From Pestalotiopsis fici W106-1 (taxonomy: Eukaryota > Ascomycota > Sordariomycetes > Amphisphaeriales > Sporocadaceae), in NCBI RefSeq assembly GCF_000516985.1, contig NW_006917091.1:2273399-2337398 (forward strand): a stretch of 64,000 bases of DNA, in the 5' to 3' direction. The stretch's first letter is position 1. Each line of letters begins with the position of its first letter. The notes beneath the pieces were generated by a model that worked only from the letters and a program-made list of their open reading frames with translations, was not told the DNA's origin and made no database searches. Below, piece by piece: positions 22,745 through 34,945 of this stretch. A program made the position numbers and the translations under genes.

Positions 22745-25224
22745 TTTCTTTTGCACTTTTTTGCACTTTTCCTGCAACTGATAACGTTATTGACATTCGT
22801 GAGATTGCATGTGTCTTCTTGATATGTCGTCGGGTCGTGGTCGAGTCGAGTCTGGGAGTGGTAAACCTGGTATGTCCTTGGCTTTTTCTTTTGCATCATT
22901 CCTTTTCCTGGCAAACCTGGGATCGAAATATTGACGCCGTCATCGTCATCCAAGTTCCTGTTTGTCGACGATTTACCTTACAGATAGCCGAGTGGTGGTA
23001 CGTGGTGGTACAAAGGTGAGCTGTGGTGTGAGGGTGACCAAAGGTTTGTCTGCATGTCATCTGTGATGCTAGCACCAAAGGCGTCGTCGGTCTTGCCCTG
23101 ATTCTCTCGCTGGCAATAGCTCCAATACGCGTGGGTTTCTTGGGTTTCTTGGGATTACTCCTGATATCATGCCCCCAAAAGTCATCTAGGCTGGGGAGAA
23201 TGTCACAAGTAGCCAACAGCCACAGTGTCGACCTCTGTAACAAGACATCCTCACATATATTCGTCTACCTTTTCCTGACTAGCATGGAGGCAGCATTTGG
23301 CAAAATTTCCGTGCTCAACCATTTTGTTGGTAAAGTCATACCGTTTTGTGAGACGTCAAACTTTGTGCAAGCCAGCTCTGCCGCCTTGCTCGTTGAAGAA
23401 GCGCGTATTCGAAACTGTTGAAGGCCAGCTCATTGTTTGTGGCGCACGGCTCATTTTATAGACTGGTACAGTTCATTAGCAAGGATAAAGCAAACCAAAG
23501 TCATTTCAGGCACTGGAAATCTTCTGCCACCCTTGCCGTGTGATGTATTTTGGCTGCTTATTCAGCAGTGCTTTGTTGCGGCCAGTTAAAGGACAATATC
23601 AAAACATGGTAATCTCTCTCCCTGGGGCATGGAGAAAGCATCCTCTGAAGTGATAATGTTTATAAAACCCAACTCGACATTCATATGGGAAGGGTGGAGC
23701 GGAGCCCAGCTGACAAGCAAGCAAGCAGGTATCTGCCAGTGTCAACTTGCTGCTAGGCGGTGTGTTTTGAATACATGTGGCTATCCCCTGCTTGACGATA
23801 TTCTGAATCCTGAGGCCGGGATATTTGATTCTCGCTCCATTGATCGATCACAGTCTAGTCTCATCGAAACCGACAACGATTTCGAAACGGTGTAATAATT
23901 TCATATTCAATATCCGTTGTTTTCGAAGCTGGTTCAGGGTAGTTACTATAGTTACTGTGAGATCATGACTATGTAGCTGAATTGCTTCTGTACCTGACCA
24001 CAACGGACGAGCATGAACACCAGCTTTAAGACCCAAGGGAGAAAAAAAAAAAAAAAAAAAAAAAAAGAAAGAGAGACAACACGCCTGTGCTCGTCCAATT
24101 TGTCGGTCCAAGCTCCCCAAGCCAGTTCAGAAGATCGGATCAGAGCTCTAGCAGAGCTCTAGCAGAGAGAGCCTAAGGCTTCTGGACCACTGATGGCCAG
24201 AGGTCCCCACTGATTGCCGGGTACCTTGGAACCTTCATGCCAGCTAGCTACCCCACACCAATTGAAGGCCCTTGTCAAGCTCTAGTGAGCCGCAGCTAAA
24301 CCAGAAATAGTCTAGAGGAAAAGAGAGCAAAGGGATCTGGCTCTCCAAATGACGTAAACCGGAGTTTTTGGTCCTCCACTTGTCGGAGCTGTCTTGTCTT
24401 TTTTTCTTGCTCACCATCATTGCATAGAAGCTTGTACTGTGAAACACAAGCCACAATTGGAAAGATCGAGATTTCTGATGATGAAATTATAGCGGCATCA
24501 GACGTGCACATGTCTTTTTTTCCTTACTGGTCCCAGTGCGTAACGAGCTTTGACAAGCTTTATTGGCCCCCTTTGCCAGCGACCTGGCAACAAACAAAAG
24601 TCCTTGGGCTGTCAAACCGAGGCCCCAATATCCGGCATGTACGTCATGCTGATCTAGGTTATGCATATGTATCCAGTCATCTGGAGTAGAAGGGGCCCTC
24701 GTCCAACTCCAGGCAGAATACTGGAGTGGCCCAAACACGTGTTTAGGTGTGTTGATGATCATTGATGATGGCAAAGCCTCAAGTATCTTTTATGCATCTG
24801 GGTTAGTGTCACGTAAAGCCCAGACAAAGGTGGGCAAGCATGATGGATACATTGCAGTTAATTGTACCTAGTCGGTAGGTAGTCGGGTAGTAAGTGAGTG
24901 AGTGAGTGGCCTGCCTTTATCGTTTCTGCCCTGCCGCCCTGGGGGGGTCTGGTCGTTGTGCCGCGTAAACAAAGGCAGCTTGGGGAGTGACGTGATGCAT
25001 TTGTGAATCAGCCAAGCCAAACCAAGCGAGCAGCATTTCCCCAACTTTGCCCTTGACTCTCACCAAACAAAACCAAACCAGATTCCTCAATCTTGACCAG
25101 GCCCTTTCTCAATCTTTTCCTTCTCCCTCAATCTCAAACTCTGCATGTGATTGCAGCAGTATCTCCAACAAAAGAAGAGAAAATACGCCCCCCATCTCCA
25201 GCGACCCCCTTCATCTTATTCATC
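22745..25224. other. 2.5-kb intergenic region, no supported gene
   Basis: Frames up to about 115 residues are present but none has a domain. A run of 25 A lies at 24042-24066, and a short tandem repeat of the 11-mer CAGAGCTCTAG lies at 24141-24162. The section 24860-24910 has GTAG/GTGA tandem repeats. The final 250 bp are the pyrimidine-rich promoter and leader of the Ish1-like gene. Confidence 0.5.
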
Positions 25225-27035
25225 ATGAGGTTGTTGAGCAGCCTCACCACTCTCGCTCTGGCCACTTCGGTCATAGGCAGCAGCTGGTTCAGCAAAGCTG
25301 GTATGTTACACACATTGTGGAAAGACGGATTACACCACTACTACAGACTCCTTTGCCGCTGCACCAATCCATCTGCACTCGCTCCCTTTTCCTGCCCTGT
25401 TCTGTGCCATTGCGTTCTGAAGCTAACAAACAACCTCCAGCCTACAACAAGTGGCATGAGACTGAGCTCGAGCGCTGGCTCTCTGACCATGACGTCCCGT
25501 ACCCCACACCCTCCGACCGTAAGGACCTCGAGAACTTGATCCAGAAGAATTGGGACAGCTACGCAGTCTCCCCATACAAGAACTGGGACTCGGACAAGCT
25601 CTCTGCCTACCTCAAGCAGAAGGGCATTGAGACCAAGGAAGGTGCCGAGGCCAGCAAGGACTCCCTCCTTACTCAGGTTCAGAACTCGTGGTACGAGACC
25701 GAAGACACGGCTCAGAATGCCTGGGCCAGCGCCAGAGACTGGATTCTCGACAGCTGGACCGACAGCCAGCTCAAGGCCTTTGCCGACAAGCACGGTATTC
25801 CTGGTAAGTGGTAGCCTAGAAGTGAGATACAGAGACCGATGCTGATGCCATATACAGTTCCCCAGCCTCGCAAGCGTGATACTCTGCTCCAAAAGGCACG
25901 TTCCAGCTACGATACCGTTGCTAAGAAGCTCGGCGAGACCGCTTCCTACCCTGGCAACTGGCTCTACGAGACTTGGTCCGAGTCTGACCTCAAGGAGTGG
26001 CTCGACACCAACGGATTCCCCGCTCCTCAGCCGTCGAGCCGTGACAAGCTCATTGCCTCGGTTCGCCGCAACTCTCGCCTCGCTTACTTGAGAGCTCAGG
26101 ACCAGGCCGCCGCCGCCTCTGCCAGCGCCAATGCCGCTTATGCCTCTTTGACTGACAAGATCATTGATGCATGGGGCGAGTCTCAGCTCAAGGAATTCGC
26201 CGACAAGAACGGCATCCCCGTCCCCCAGGGTTCCAAGGTGAATGAGCTTCGTGCTCTGGTTCGCAAGCACCGCGCTCAGATTCTTGGCGACTCTGCTTCA
26301 GCTTCTGCTGCCAGTGCCTTTGGCGCTGCCACCAGCAACGCAAACAACCAGTATGCCAAGGCCACTGACAGCGCCAGCTTGGCTGCCCAAGAGGCGTTCA
26401 ATTCGGCCGTTGGCACCTGGACCGAGAGCCGACTCAAGGCTTACCTCGATGCTCGTGGTGTTCCAGTTCCCCACGGCTCCAAGACTGATGAGCTCCGCGC
26501 ACTCGTTCGCAAGAACTCTCACAAGGCTGCATCTGGATACAGTGCATGGACCTGGGACGACCTTTCTACCGAGAATCTAAAGGACTACCTCAAGAGCAGC
26601 GGTGACACTACTGCTCAGAGCGTTGCCAACAAGGCTGGTGCTACTCGCGATGATCTCGTCTTGGCTGCTCAGTCTGCTTACGCCTCTGCTTCCTCTGCTG
26701 GTGGAGACAGCTACGCCTCGGTTACCAGCTACCTCACCAAGGCCACCGACGCTGCTAAGCAGAACGCGTTTGACACTTGGAGCGAAAGCGAGTTGAAATC
26801 TTACCTCGACAGTTACGGTATTCCGGTTCCCCAGGGTTCCAAGCTGAACGAGCTTCGCGCCTATGCCCGCAAGCAATACACGTACTTCAAGTATGGTACC
26901 AGCGGTCCGGCTGAAACTGCATTTGCCAAGCTCAGTGAAGCTGTTAAGGACGGCTACCAGTGGGTTCTTGACCAGGTTATCGGCGGATCGGAGGCTGCTA
27001 AGAAGAAGGCGCAAGATACCAAGGCAGAGCTGTAA
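25225..27035 (+). CDS. Ish1/Msc1-like stress protein with tandem HeH repeats
   Basis: Three exons, 25225-25300, 25441-25803 and 25858-27035, give 538 residues; both introns restore frame. Residues 1-19 form a signal peptide (MRLLSSLTTLALATSVIGS). The rest is about eight copies of a ~35-residue helix-extension-helix unit of the pattern W-x-E-S-x-L-K-x-(Y/W/F)-L-D-x-x-G-I-P-V-P-Q-G-S, repeated at spacings that shorten or lengthen through Ala/Ser-rich linkers. Schizosaccharomyces Ish1 and yeast Msc1 have this architecture; Ish1 is a nuclear-envelope stress protein with ER signal, and Msc1 is linked to meiotic recombination. The strong codon bias and pyrimidine-rich leader suggest high expression (inference). 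The Ala/Ser-rich linkers are the most variable part. Confidence 0.9.
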
Positions 27036-27979
27036 TTGACTCCTACTCTTACTAAATTAGTTGATGGCCGCGGAGGGGAACTTCAGATGATACGATGGGA
27101 AACGAATGTTATGACAAAAAAGGACACTGTACTTTAGGCGGATAAGCACGGATTGGTCGCGTTCCATTCAGGTGTCTGGTTCTGATACCACTGCTGTTTC
27201 ACAAATAGGTTTCATGCGCTTAATATAATTTGCATCTAACAAGTCGTCGATGCTGCGGACTCGGATTGTGACTGGTAGTCGAAAATATGGCAACTTGACT
27301 GATCGCTATCCACTATGTCCTGCCGTTACACGCCAACAAGTTCTATTACTAGTCAAGGTATAATTGATAGCATGACTATAACGCTCTCATTCTGGGGAAT
27401 GTGAACCTGTTCAAGGCAGGTGAATATAGACACCTGGGCATCCTAAAAGTCCCATGGAAGATATCAAGTCGGAAACATGATGACCGTATGCAATATCATT
27501 GTACGCATCTGCTGTACAAGTTCCATTACTATACTACTTACTACCAGGGCCGCCGCCTGTCCTTTGTTCCCCGCAACAGCTCAACTAAGGAGACTGCCGC
27601 CCCGCAATACCCGTAATGGTATAGTAAAATCTTTTCGGCAGGCGGCGGGTCGCCGCGACCCGATCCGCCAAGTTTCGAAAATCCAAATGCAGTTTGGCAC
27701 CTGAAGAGGTGAGTTTGCGTAAATTTCAACTCTATTGACTTGCGCGCAGCCGTGGCCGAGAAATCTGGTATCGTGTTGTAGGTCAACCATCGATGGATGT
27801 AATTTACTCGTTTACGGTCTTTATGGGCGTTGCTGTGTAGAGATACATTCGTTCGACAACTCTCCGTTCGAAAGCTAGAGCTGCATTCATTATACCGGCT
27901 CAGGCCCAAGGTCACTTATTACTTGCTATAGAGAAAGTTACACTGCTCTGGGGCAGAAAAGAAGTGGCCTTGATCCAGA
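27036..27979. other. intergenic, nothing recognised
   Basis: 3' flank of the Ish1-like gene and promoter of the acyltransferase gene. Frames of 60-120 residues here have no domain or splice support. Confidence 0.5.
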
Positions 27980-29722
27980 ATGACGGCCGTCGCCACCGTA
28001 TCGACAGAGCGCGGACATTGGCTCGATAGGTACGCCAATGACTATCACCGGTGGAGACTTGAAAAAGACCAGAGCGGCAATGCTTCTTGGATTAGGCGCC
28101 AAGGCGTCGTCGAACAAGGCTTTGACACAGATGGACGATACTACGGTGGCAGGGCTGATGTCAATACGTTGCTCCGCCTCAAGGCCTCAAGCGCCATATC
28201 TCCCGAGCAACTTCAACAGAGAATCCTCTTGGCGTGGACAGTCCTGCGCCTCGAGCACGTACTTTTGAGGGCCGCAGCTCCCATAATGACGGACTCCTCA
28301 GAAGTTGCTGAACCTTATTTTCGAGTATCGTGTTTCAACAGCTCAGAAGAGGCGATTGAAGATGCGCAAAAGTGCTTGGTCCATGTCAAAGACCGTCGAG
28401 GACGGCCTGTGAATGATGACGAGTTTTACCACCACGTTGTCAACACGGCGCGAGTTGTGGATCCAAACGGGTCTCTCTCCAAGCTGTTCGTGTTGCCTCC
28501 AAAGTTGTCGATTAGCGGTCACGTTGTACTCAGATTTTTCTTTGTGGTAGCACATTCCGTGACCGACGGCCTCACTATGCGTGTCTGGTTGGAATCGTTT
28601 CTTAGGCTTATTAACTCGCCTCTCCACGACTTGCAAACAGCAGTCGAATCTCTGGGTACTACGGTCGCTACCAAGCCCCGGCTTCCACTTGCGCAAGAGG
28701 ATCTTTATCCTCAGATATCTGGTTCTCTTGCCCGGAGACGCTGGTTCTGGTGTCTGTCCAGAGTTCTCCGCCACGTCCGCAGATCTCTGCCGGCCGCATT
28801 TCCTAATCCGTTGCGTCGCGATCAACCCTTTCCAGATTCTCGCCTGTACCCACCAGTCTACTCGGATGTCCTGGACTACAGTTCAAAACCGCCTTTGAAC
28901 ACATTCTACGTCCGCGCCACTGTCAACAGCAAAGCTCGAGATCGCCTTGTGTCTATCTGCCGACAGGTCGGAGCCAGCGTAGGGGCCGGTGGCTTTGCCC
29001 TCGTGGCTCTAGTCATGATGATACTCAACGAGCGCCGCAACCCGGGCGACCAGCGGCCCTTTATGACGGGGTTCCCACTCAACCCGCGCCCCTTTTTCAA
29101 CCACATGGACCCGCCAGACTCCATGATGCTCGCCTTTAGCGATGGTATTGTGCTGCCGTTCTTGCCGTCGCACCTGGACCTCGAGGGCCGGTTCCGGATC
29201 CTGGTCCGGCACGCGCAGAGGCAGCTGTCGTCCTTCCAGAAGCGCGCCCGGCCCGAGGACACAAGAGATCCACTGTGGTACGTGGGCAGCCGCGGACCCG
29301 GCAGGGTCATTGCCATCAACTACCTCGCGACCGTGGAGAAGGAGCAAGCAAAGCTGCCTGTAGAGCGGCGGAATGCTGTCAATGGACCCCAGGGCTCGCT
29401 GGAGGCACGCCCGAACGAAAGTTCGCAGACTTGCGGCGTGAGCTCCGTGGGGCGGACGACGCAAAAGCCCGGCATGTACGACCTCAAAAAGCCGATTGGA
29501 AAGAATGAGGACGACTTTGTGGCTGACTGGTTTGATGCCAGGAGTTCGGTACGGGTCCGGGATGACGAGTTCCTCTGTGGCGTGACTGGCCATGACGACG
29601 GACTGGAGCTAGGCGTCAGCGTGGATGGAAATGCCATTGATGAGAAGAGGGCAGACGAGTGGAAACACTTGATAGAGACTATCTTTGACGACGAGCAAGA
29701 TCAAGTTCGGCCGAGGTTATAG
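27980..29722 (+). CDS. acyl-CoA-dependent acyltransferase (Tri3/alcohol acetyltransferase-like)
   Basis: Single-exon protein of 580 residues. The active-site motif HxxxDG appears as HSVTDG at about 192-197, placed after a hydrophobic strand (VVLRFFFVVA) as in chloramphenicol-acetyltransferase-fold enzymes. A second structural region contains FMTGFPLNPRPF at about 355-366. The length, the N-terminal RYANDYHRW-like segment and the long C-terminal domain resemble fungal O-acetyltransferases such as the trichothecene Tri3 group and condensation-like proteins; a specific substrate cannot be assigned. No toxin biosynthetic genes are nearby. It is convergent with the amino acid transporter gene, 250 bp apart. 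Confidence 0.75.
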   Translation: MTAVATVSTERGHWLDRYANDYHRWRLEKDQSGNASWIRRQGVVEQGFDTDGRYYGGRADVNTLLRLKASSAISPEQLQQRILLAWTVLRLEHVLLRAAAPIMTDSSEVAEPYFRVSCFNSSEEAIEDAQKCLVHVKDRRGRPVNDDEFYHHVVNTARVVDPNGSLSKLFVLPPKLSISGHVVLRFFFVVAHSVTDGLTMRVWLESFLRLINSPLHDLQTAVESLGTTVATKPRLPLAQEDLYPQISGSLARRRWFWCLSRVLRHVRRSLPAAFPNPLRRDQPFPDSRLYPPVYSDVLDYSSKPPLNTFYVRATVNSKARDRLVSICRQVGASVGAGGFALVALVMMILNERRNPGDQRPFMTGFPLNPRPFFNHMDPPDSMMLAFSDGIVLPFLPSHLDLEGRFRILVRHAQRQLSSFQKRARPEDTRDPLWYVGSRGPGRVIAINYLATVEKEQAKLPVERRNAVNGPQGSLEARPNESSQTCGVSSVGRTTQKPGMYDLKKPIGKNEDDFVADWFDARSSVRVRDDEFLCGVTGHDDGLELGVSVDGNAIDEKRADEWKHLIETIFDDEQDQVRPRL

Positions 29723-29972
29723 GACAGCCGTGAAGAATATTGATATTGTGTATAGGCTAAAAAGGGATCTATCCCAAAAGAAATTGTTATGGTCTTTGCA
29801 TGATCCTTTTCATCGTATCCCAAAAATATATTCCTTGCATTCCAAATCCTTATTGTCACGACCCCTTTCCGACTGTATATCTGATTGAAAATCTCTGGTA
29901 AAAAAAGAATCATCTGACGCTTGGCAGTCACCGAGAGGGCAAAGTATCGGCCACTCTCCTCGTTACTGTATA

Positions 29973-32364
29973 CTACAGCGGAGGGACACAACTCAGACTA
30001 TTAGCACTCCCGCGCGCGAAAGCGTCTATCAAGCTCACAATGGCGCTATAACATCCGAGACCGCAGGTGACGGTTGCGCCAAGAATATAGATGATATTGG
30101 CCAGGTTGAACAAGGGCTTCTTCATGAACCCTCGTCTCAATCGAGCAAACCCACGGTCGACGTAGTTATACGTCCTGGTGGATGGATCGAACCGTTCTTC
30201 GCCCTCTACCATGGCATCTTTGCGAACCCAATAGCCGAGCGCCACACAGGCCGGGAGCGTATAGGTAAATGACAGTGTGAATAAGGCGGATTGAAGACCG
30301 ACAACATCTGTTTTGTCCAAGGTCAGAAACGTTCAGAGCCCTATAATTGGTCGCAATAGACTCGCCCAAGTCCACACTGGGTGGCAAATTATAGCCGCAA
30401 CGACAAGACAAACAAACGTTTTCTTCTCAAAAGACACTCAACTTACAGGAAAAGGCCGGCACAGCAGAAGCTATGATAAAGGCAAGAATCCAGTACACTG
30501 GGATCAGAAAAGCCCACCATAACTTTCCTCGACGTGTCGTCAAGGGCGGAAACCCCAGCAGCTCATGAAAAATTTCAATGTAGACTACTTTGAGCCCTAT
30601 GTTGCTGTACAGCACGGAAGCAATCAATGCACTGAGGATAGACAGGATATTGGCAGCCGTCTGGGCGCTGTATAGTACGATTCCTGTAGTGAGTTTCAGC
30701 TTGTACGTCCTTGCATTGAAAAAAGCTCCTGTGGTTGAAACAAACCTTGCTGGCTTGGGTTGTAGGCGAATTGGCCCTGGAAGGAATACATGAAGGCGCC
30801 AAAGAAGACATATGCTGCGTAGATGAAAATTTGCGCAATGAGTAGACCTTTCCAGAAGTCCATGGGATGTCTGTAGGGTACAATGTCAGCTTCTCTCAAT
30901 GTAGGCAAGAAGGCTAGGTACATGACCTCATCTCCGCTAGCAATGCAGCGAATAACATGCAACCGCCATCTAGAGCGAGAATCGTGAGTCGAAAAATGGT
31001 CCGCTATAATCTGTTTTGATGGGGTGCTCCTTACAAGCAAAGACAGCAGCGTTGAGTCCATTCAGACTAGCGACAAATCCGGTTCCGCTGGTATATCCTG
31101 CTGGTGGAGTGCCACTGGGATGATCTGGTATTAACCTTTGATCCTTTAAGATGATACAAATCTAATTGTTGCAAGAGACTCACGCAAAAGTCCGGATCGG
31201 AGCTCGTTCTAGGCCAAAAGATGCCTCGACTGCGGCGTAATTGGGCCCATAGCCCACCGTGCCCATGCTGTAAATTGGTGAGTTCTATCCGGGGGGCATA
31301 AGCGCCCAAGCTGAATGATCTGTTTTCCATACCATAGAAGAATCATGCCCACAGTCATCCAAACCGCAGCATTTGCAAGCCAGCCAAGACGTTGCAGTGT
31401 TCTAATCTGCCCCAGAAGGAAGCCGACGACCATGTAGATCAGAAGGCACACCACGAAGCACAAACCAGTTCGGTCTCCAACGGGCCCTCGACTGATCTGA
31501 GAGATGCTCTGTCCATTCAGCAGAATGAGGACAGAGACCACGAGGAGCAGCTGGAGCGAGAGGGTGACATTGACAAAGTGACGTGCGGGAGGACCAAACA
31601 ATCGATAGAAAAAGTCCCCATACCCACGGAGAGGATATCTATCCGAGTCGAGGCCTAGGAACACCTTCCAAATGACCCAACCAGAACTTTTTGTGCCCTC
31701 GTCAACCTTCAAAGCACGTCAGAATTTTACATAGCTGGACTCACTAGTATGAAAGCAGCCCAAAGACAGTATATAGGGCAAATGCAGGGCCATAACCCAT
31801 CTGTGCAAATGCCCACCTGGCGTTGATCAGTTAGCATTTCTTCTTCAAGCCATTGGGAGGAATCATATTATCTACGGTGCACTTGTAGGTCCTAGATACC
31901 CTCTAGTCAGTTATCAGTAGATAGTACGTAGAGCTTGACGAACCTAGAATGTCGGTTGTGATGAGGTAGAAGATGGTGCCCCAGCCGGCGGTCCTGACAG
32001 CTCTGCTGGCCGTCTTTTCCTCCTCTGGTGTAACATATTGGCGCGTCTGGACAGATCTCGTTACTGTATTATCATTTTCCGACTTTTCCCCAGCGCTCTC
32101 ATTCGGAGTGGCGGGAAGAGCTCCAGTATGCCCTTTGGAGAATCTTGCTTGAACAATAGTCTTGAGAGATCTCGGTCCACGAGCTTGTATGAATTTCTCA
32201 TTTGCCACCTTTTCCTCGGCGCGCGTAATGGCCGCGTAGTACATGTACTCCTCGAAGCTCACATCGCGGCGCGAAAAGTTCTTGGCCGGCACAACATCGC
32301 CAGCATTGAGTCGTGGATCGCCTCCGTCCAATGCCAGTGACGCAGATTGCTGAGCCAAAGCCAT
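29973..32364 (-). CDS. amino acid transporter, Aa_trans (AAAP) family
   Basis: Ten exons: 32364-31944, 31891-31876, 31816-31745, 31686-31333, 31267-31184, 31135-31035, 30969-30927, 30870-30746, 30683-30447, 30307-29973; total 595 residues, frame kept throughout. The cytosolic N-terminus (about 130 residues) contains EEKTASRAVRTAGW. About ten or eleven membrane segments follow, with family signatures WGTIFYLITTDILGP, WAFAQMGYGPAF, LDSDRYPLRGYGDFFYRLFG, GYTSGTGF, and NILSILSALIASVLYSNIG. It should be a proton-coupled neutral amino acid importer or vacuolar transporter. Exon 2 is only 16 nt. Several splice choices (donor GTCATG at 30926, acceptors at 31136 and 31687) rest on frame and homology only, so exon edges are provisional. 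Confidence 0.82.
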
Positions 32365-33281
32365 GGCTGCAATTGAACAGACAGAATCTCGTCAAGGTCT
32401 AGCCAACAAATGAATTCATATGGACAAAAAGGTAGGAAAACTAACGGCGAAAATAAAAGTGCAGAATGGCTTACTATAAATGGGCGGCATTATCTCTAAC
32501 AAAAGAGAGTCCTGCATGAACCGCAAGCACCTCCCAGCCTGCTAAGCACCGTTTGGATGGTTACTTTGCATGTATAGATTGCCAAGCAAGGTTTGGTGAT
32601 GCATAACCCCCCATCTTCATTGGCTTAAACACCATTATGTTGCTTTTCACCCCGCCCGTATCGTATGCACCTCCCTCTGCCATTTGATCTTTTATCTTTT
32701 CTTTTGCAAGTGGCGGTTAATGTGTCTTACGGCTGGCGCATTAATACTGTTACAGTGCGTTCATGTCGGGCACAATTGGTCTGTGGTCTCTTGTGCCATT
32801 TGAGTAGCGCTATACTGAGCGAGTACATAAGCTCATCGTGTATCTACTTGTGTGACCATGGTGCAGGGTCATTGCAGTGGTGTCGTGATACCCATGTTCT
32901 CGGTACGTCTGATGGGACAATCACGCACCACTCCATGCAAGACTTGGGTGTGTGTGTACTTTCTTGTCTGGAGTCTATGGCATCATCGACCATCACGACT
33001 ACTGACTTGTTCAAAAGTCCCGAATCACCAGAGAAAGAATCATGATCAACTTGCAACACTGCGTTGCCAACCTCGTATCTCTTGTGTCAGTACCGCCTCA
33101 TTCTGTCCGACCTCTGGCGAAGGCGGGGTAACAGCAGATTGTCCAGCCGTCCAATCAAAGTGTTGGTTATGCTCAAAAGATCAGCCCTGGGCTGCTCGTA
33201 TTGCTTCTGTTGTCTCGGTATCTCAAAACGTCGGATTACGTCTATCTGGGTATCGTTGGAATGTCAAATGCTTATCCTGTC
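32365..33281. other. intergenic, nothing recognised
   Basis: Presumed promoter of the minus-strand transporter and 3' flank of the glycosyltransferase gene. Overlapping short plus-strand frames at 32665-33375 lack domains. Confidence 0.5.
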
Positions 33282-34945
33282 TCATCTCCTCCATATGAGC
33301 TCAATCACCTCGTCAGCCAAGTCGGAGTCTTCGATGCGCTCCCGTAGATATAATTGCCTCATGGTGCCATTATAAACCTCTGTGTCCCTGAGGAAATATG
33401 ATATTCGTTGGTCATTGGGTACACTCTCGCGCAGAGCGCCCAGAACCCATTCGTAATGGGGGTCTTCGTCTGGGTAAACCTGGTTCCAGGTTCGTTCCAT
33501 CTTGTTGAGGTCAATCGAATCTAATCCATCGGGGTAAAGGGTGATGGAAAAGCCATTTGAAAGAAGTGTGTTGGAGCCAAACAACCAACGTTGCAGAAAA
33601 CAGGACCTGGACAGGCGACTCATGTTAGCATGCGGCTACTCCATGCCAGTCTTGTTCAGATATTCTCCAGAATGACTGATCACTTTTCCAAGTCAAATGG
33701 CTACTCACCCACAGAACTCGGTTGCCGCAGACATGGCAACAACCGGTGCTTGATACCAGTTCTTCCAGTGGTGTAGATTGATCGGTTCGACACCTGATTC
33801 GAAAAAGCCTCGCATGTCACCGAGAAGATCATGTTGATATCTGAATGCAGCGCATTAGACCAGGGCAAACCACGTGGGAAGGGCGCAGATCAATGTTTGA
33901 TAACTTACAGGCCAGGCAGGGTAGTCAACCTTGCGTTGCTATGGTGAAAGACACAGTCTCTGATGATAATGTCTCCAAAGTCTGGAGTAAACTCCTGCAA
34001 GCACTGATTCGCCTGCTCAGGATGGCCGAGCTTCCTAGCTAGGTTTGCCGACATGTACGCGCCGGCACCGCCGTAGGCCTGGATTCCAAAATTTCTGACT
34101 GCTATAAAGTCTTCGGATAATGTGCCGACGAATAGGTCCTTTGTATGGTCCAGAGCGCCAAGTGCGTCGGATAATGGTTTTAAATGAGGATAGAACGTGT
34201 CATCATCGAGTAATCCAAACCAGCTGGTCTCTGGGTCGCTCTCTTGGACCATCTTGGTCAGTACCGCGAAGTGGGATTGTGATGTTGTATGCGATTTATC
34301 GATCGGCTCGATAAAGATTGCATGTACGCCTCTTTCTCGGTATGTCTTGTGCAGCTGTATGACCTGGTAAACATTGTCGACCCAGTCTTGCACAATGACT
34401 ATCAGCTTGGAGTCGCGGCCAGATGACCAATGGGCAATAGACTCGAGAGAATCCCGTAGTCGTCCATACGTGGTTGCCATGCCAAAGATCAGATGGGAGA
34501 ATTTTTCCTGTTTGGGGTACGCATCGGAAACAGAAAGCGATATTGGCACACATTCTCCCAATACTTGGTCCATTTTTCCTGAATCTTGCAAGTTGACTAA
34601 TCGAGGTTGGTCGAGTAGAGGCTCTGGAGAGTCCACTACGGTACGTCGTTGCGACACGGTATCTGTGGTCGGCTTGATGCACCGGCGCGTGTATTTGATC
34701 GAGTCTGATAGCTCAAGGCTAGCTCGAGCATTCGCTCGGCGGACAAAACCCAACGCTGCGCCGTCATCTTTGAACACTCTCTGTCTTGCAGGTGGTAGCA
34801 GAGACGTATCCGCTCTGGAGCTGAGGAAGAGCTGCCAAATGACAAGCGTCAAGAAGAATACTCCGGTAACTCGCGCCCAGCGCCGCTGTGCGCCTGCGCT
34901 GGACAGCGCATTGAGTGCAGAGACTCCAGGAAGAGTCATGGCCAT
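33282..34945 (-). CDS. type II membrane glycosyltransferase, GT31/DUF604 (fringe)-like
   Basis: Three exons, 34945-33909, 33840-33709 and 33606-33282, give 497 residues with all phases matching. A cytosolic tail of about 25 residues precedes one membrane anchor (VTGVFFLTLVIWQLFL), the Golgi type II layout. The catalytic domain shows LIFGMATTYGRL, then the metal-binding LLDDDTFYP (the DDD motif of fringe-like enzymes), and the conserved GGAGAYMS...GDIIIRDCVFHH blocks. Such fungal proteins are annotated as DUF604 or GT31-related glycosyltransferases; donor and acceptor are unknown. ATG 34945 (MAMTLPGV) is chosen; the frame upstream opens only with TTG. The neighbouring GT25-like gene has the same orientation. 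Confidence 0.85.

Noticed and set aside
25341..26270. 309-residue minus-strand frame inside the Ish1-like gene
   Set aside because: Antisense shadow of a biased, repeated coding sequence; the plus strand has a full gene model.
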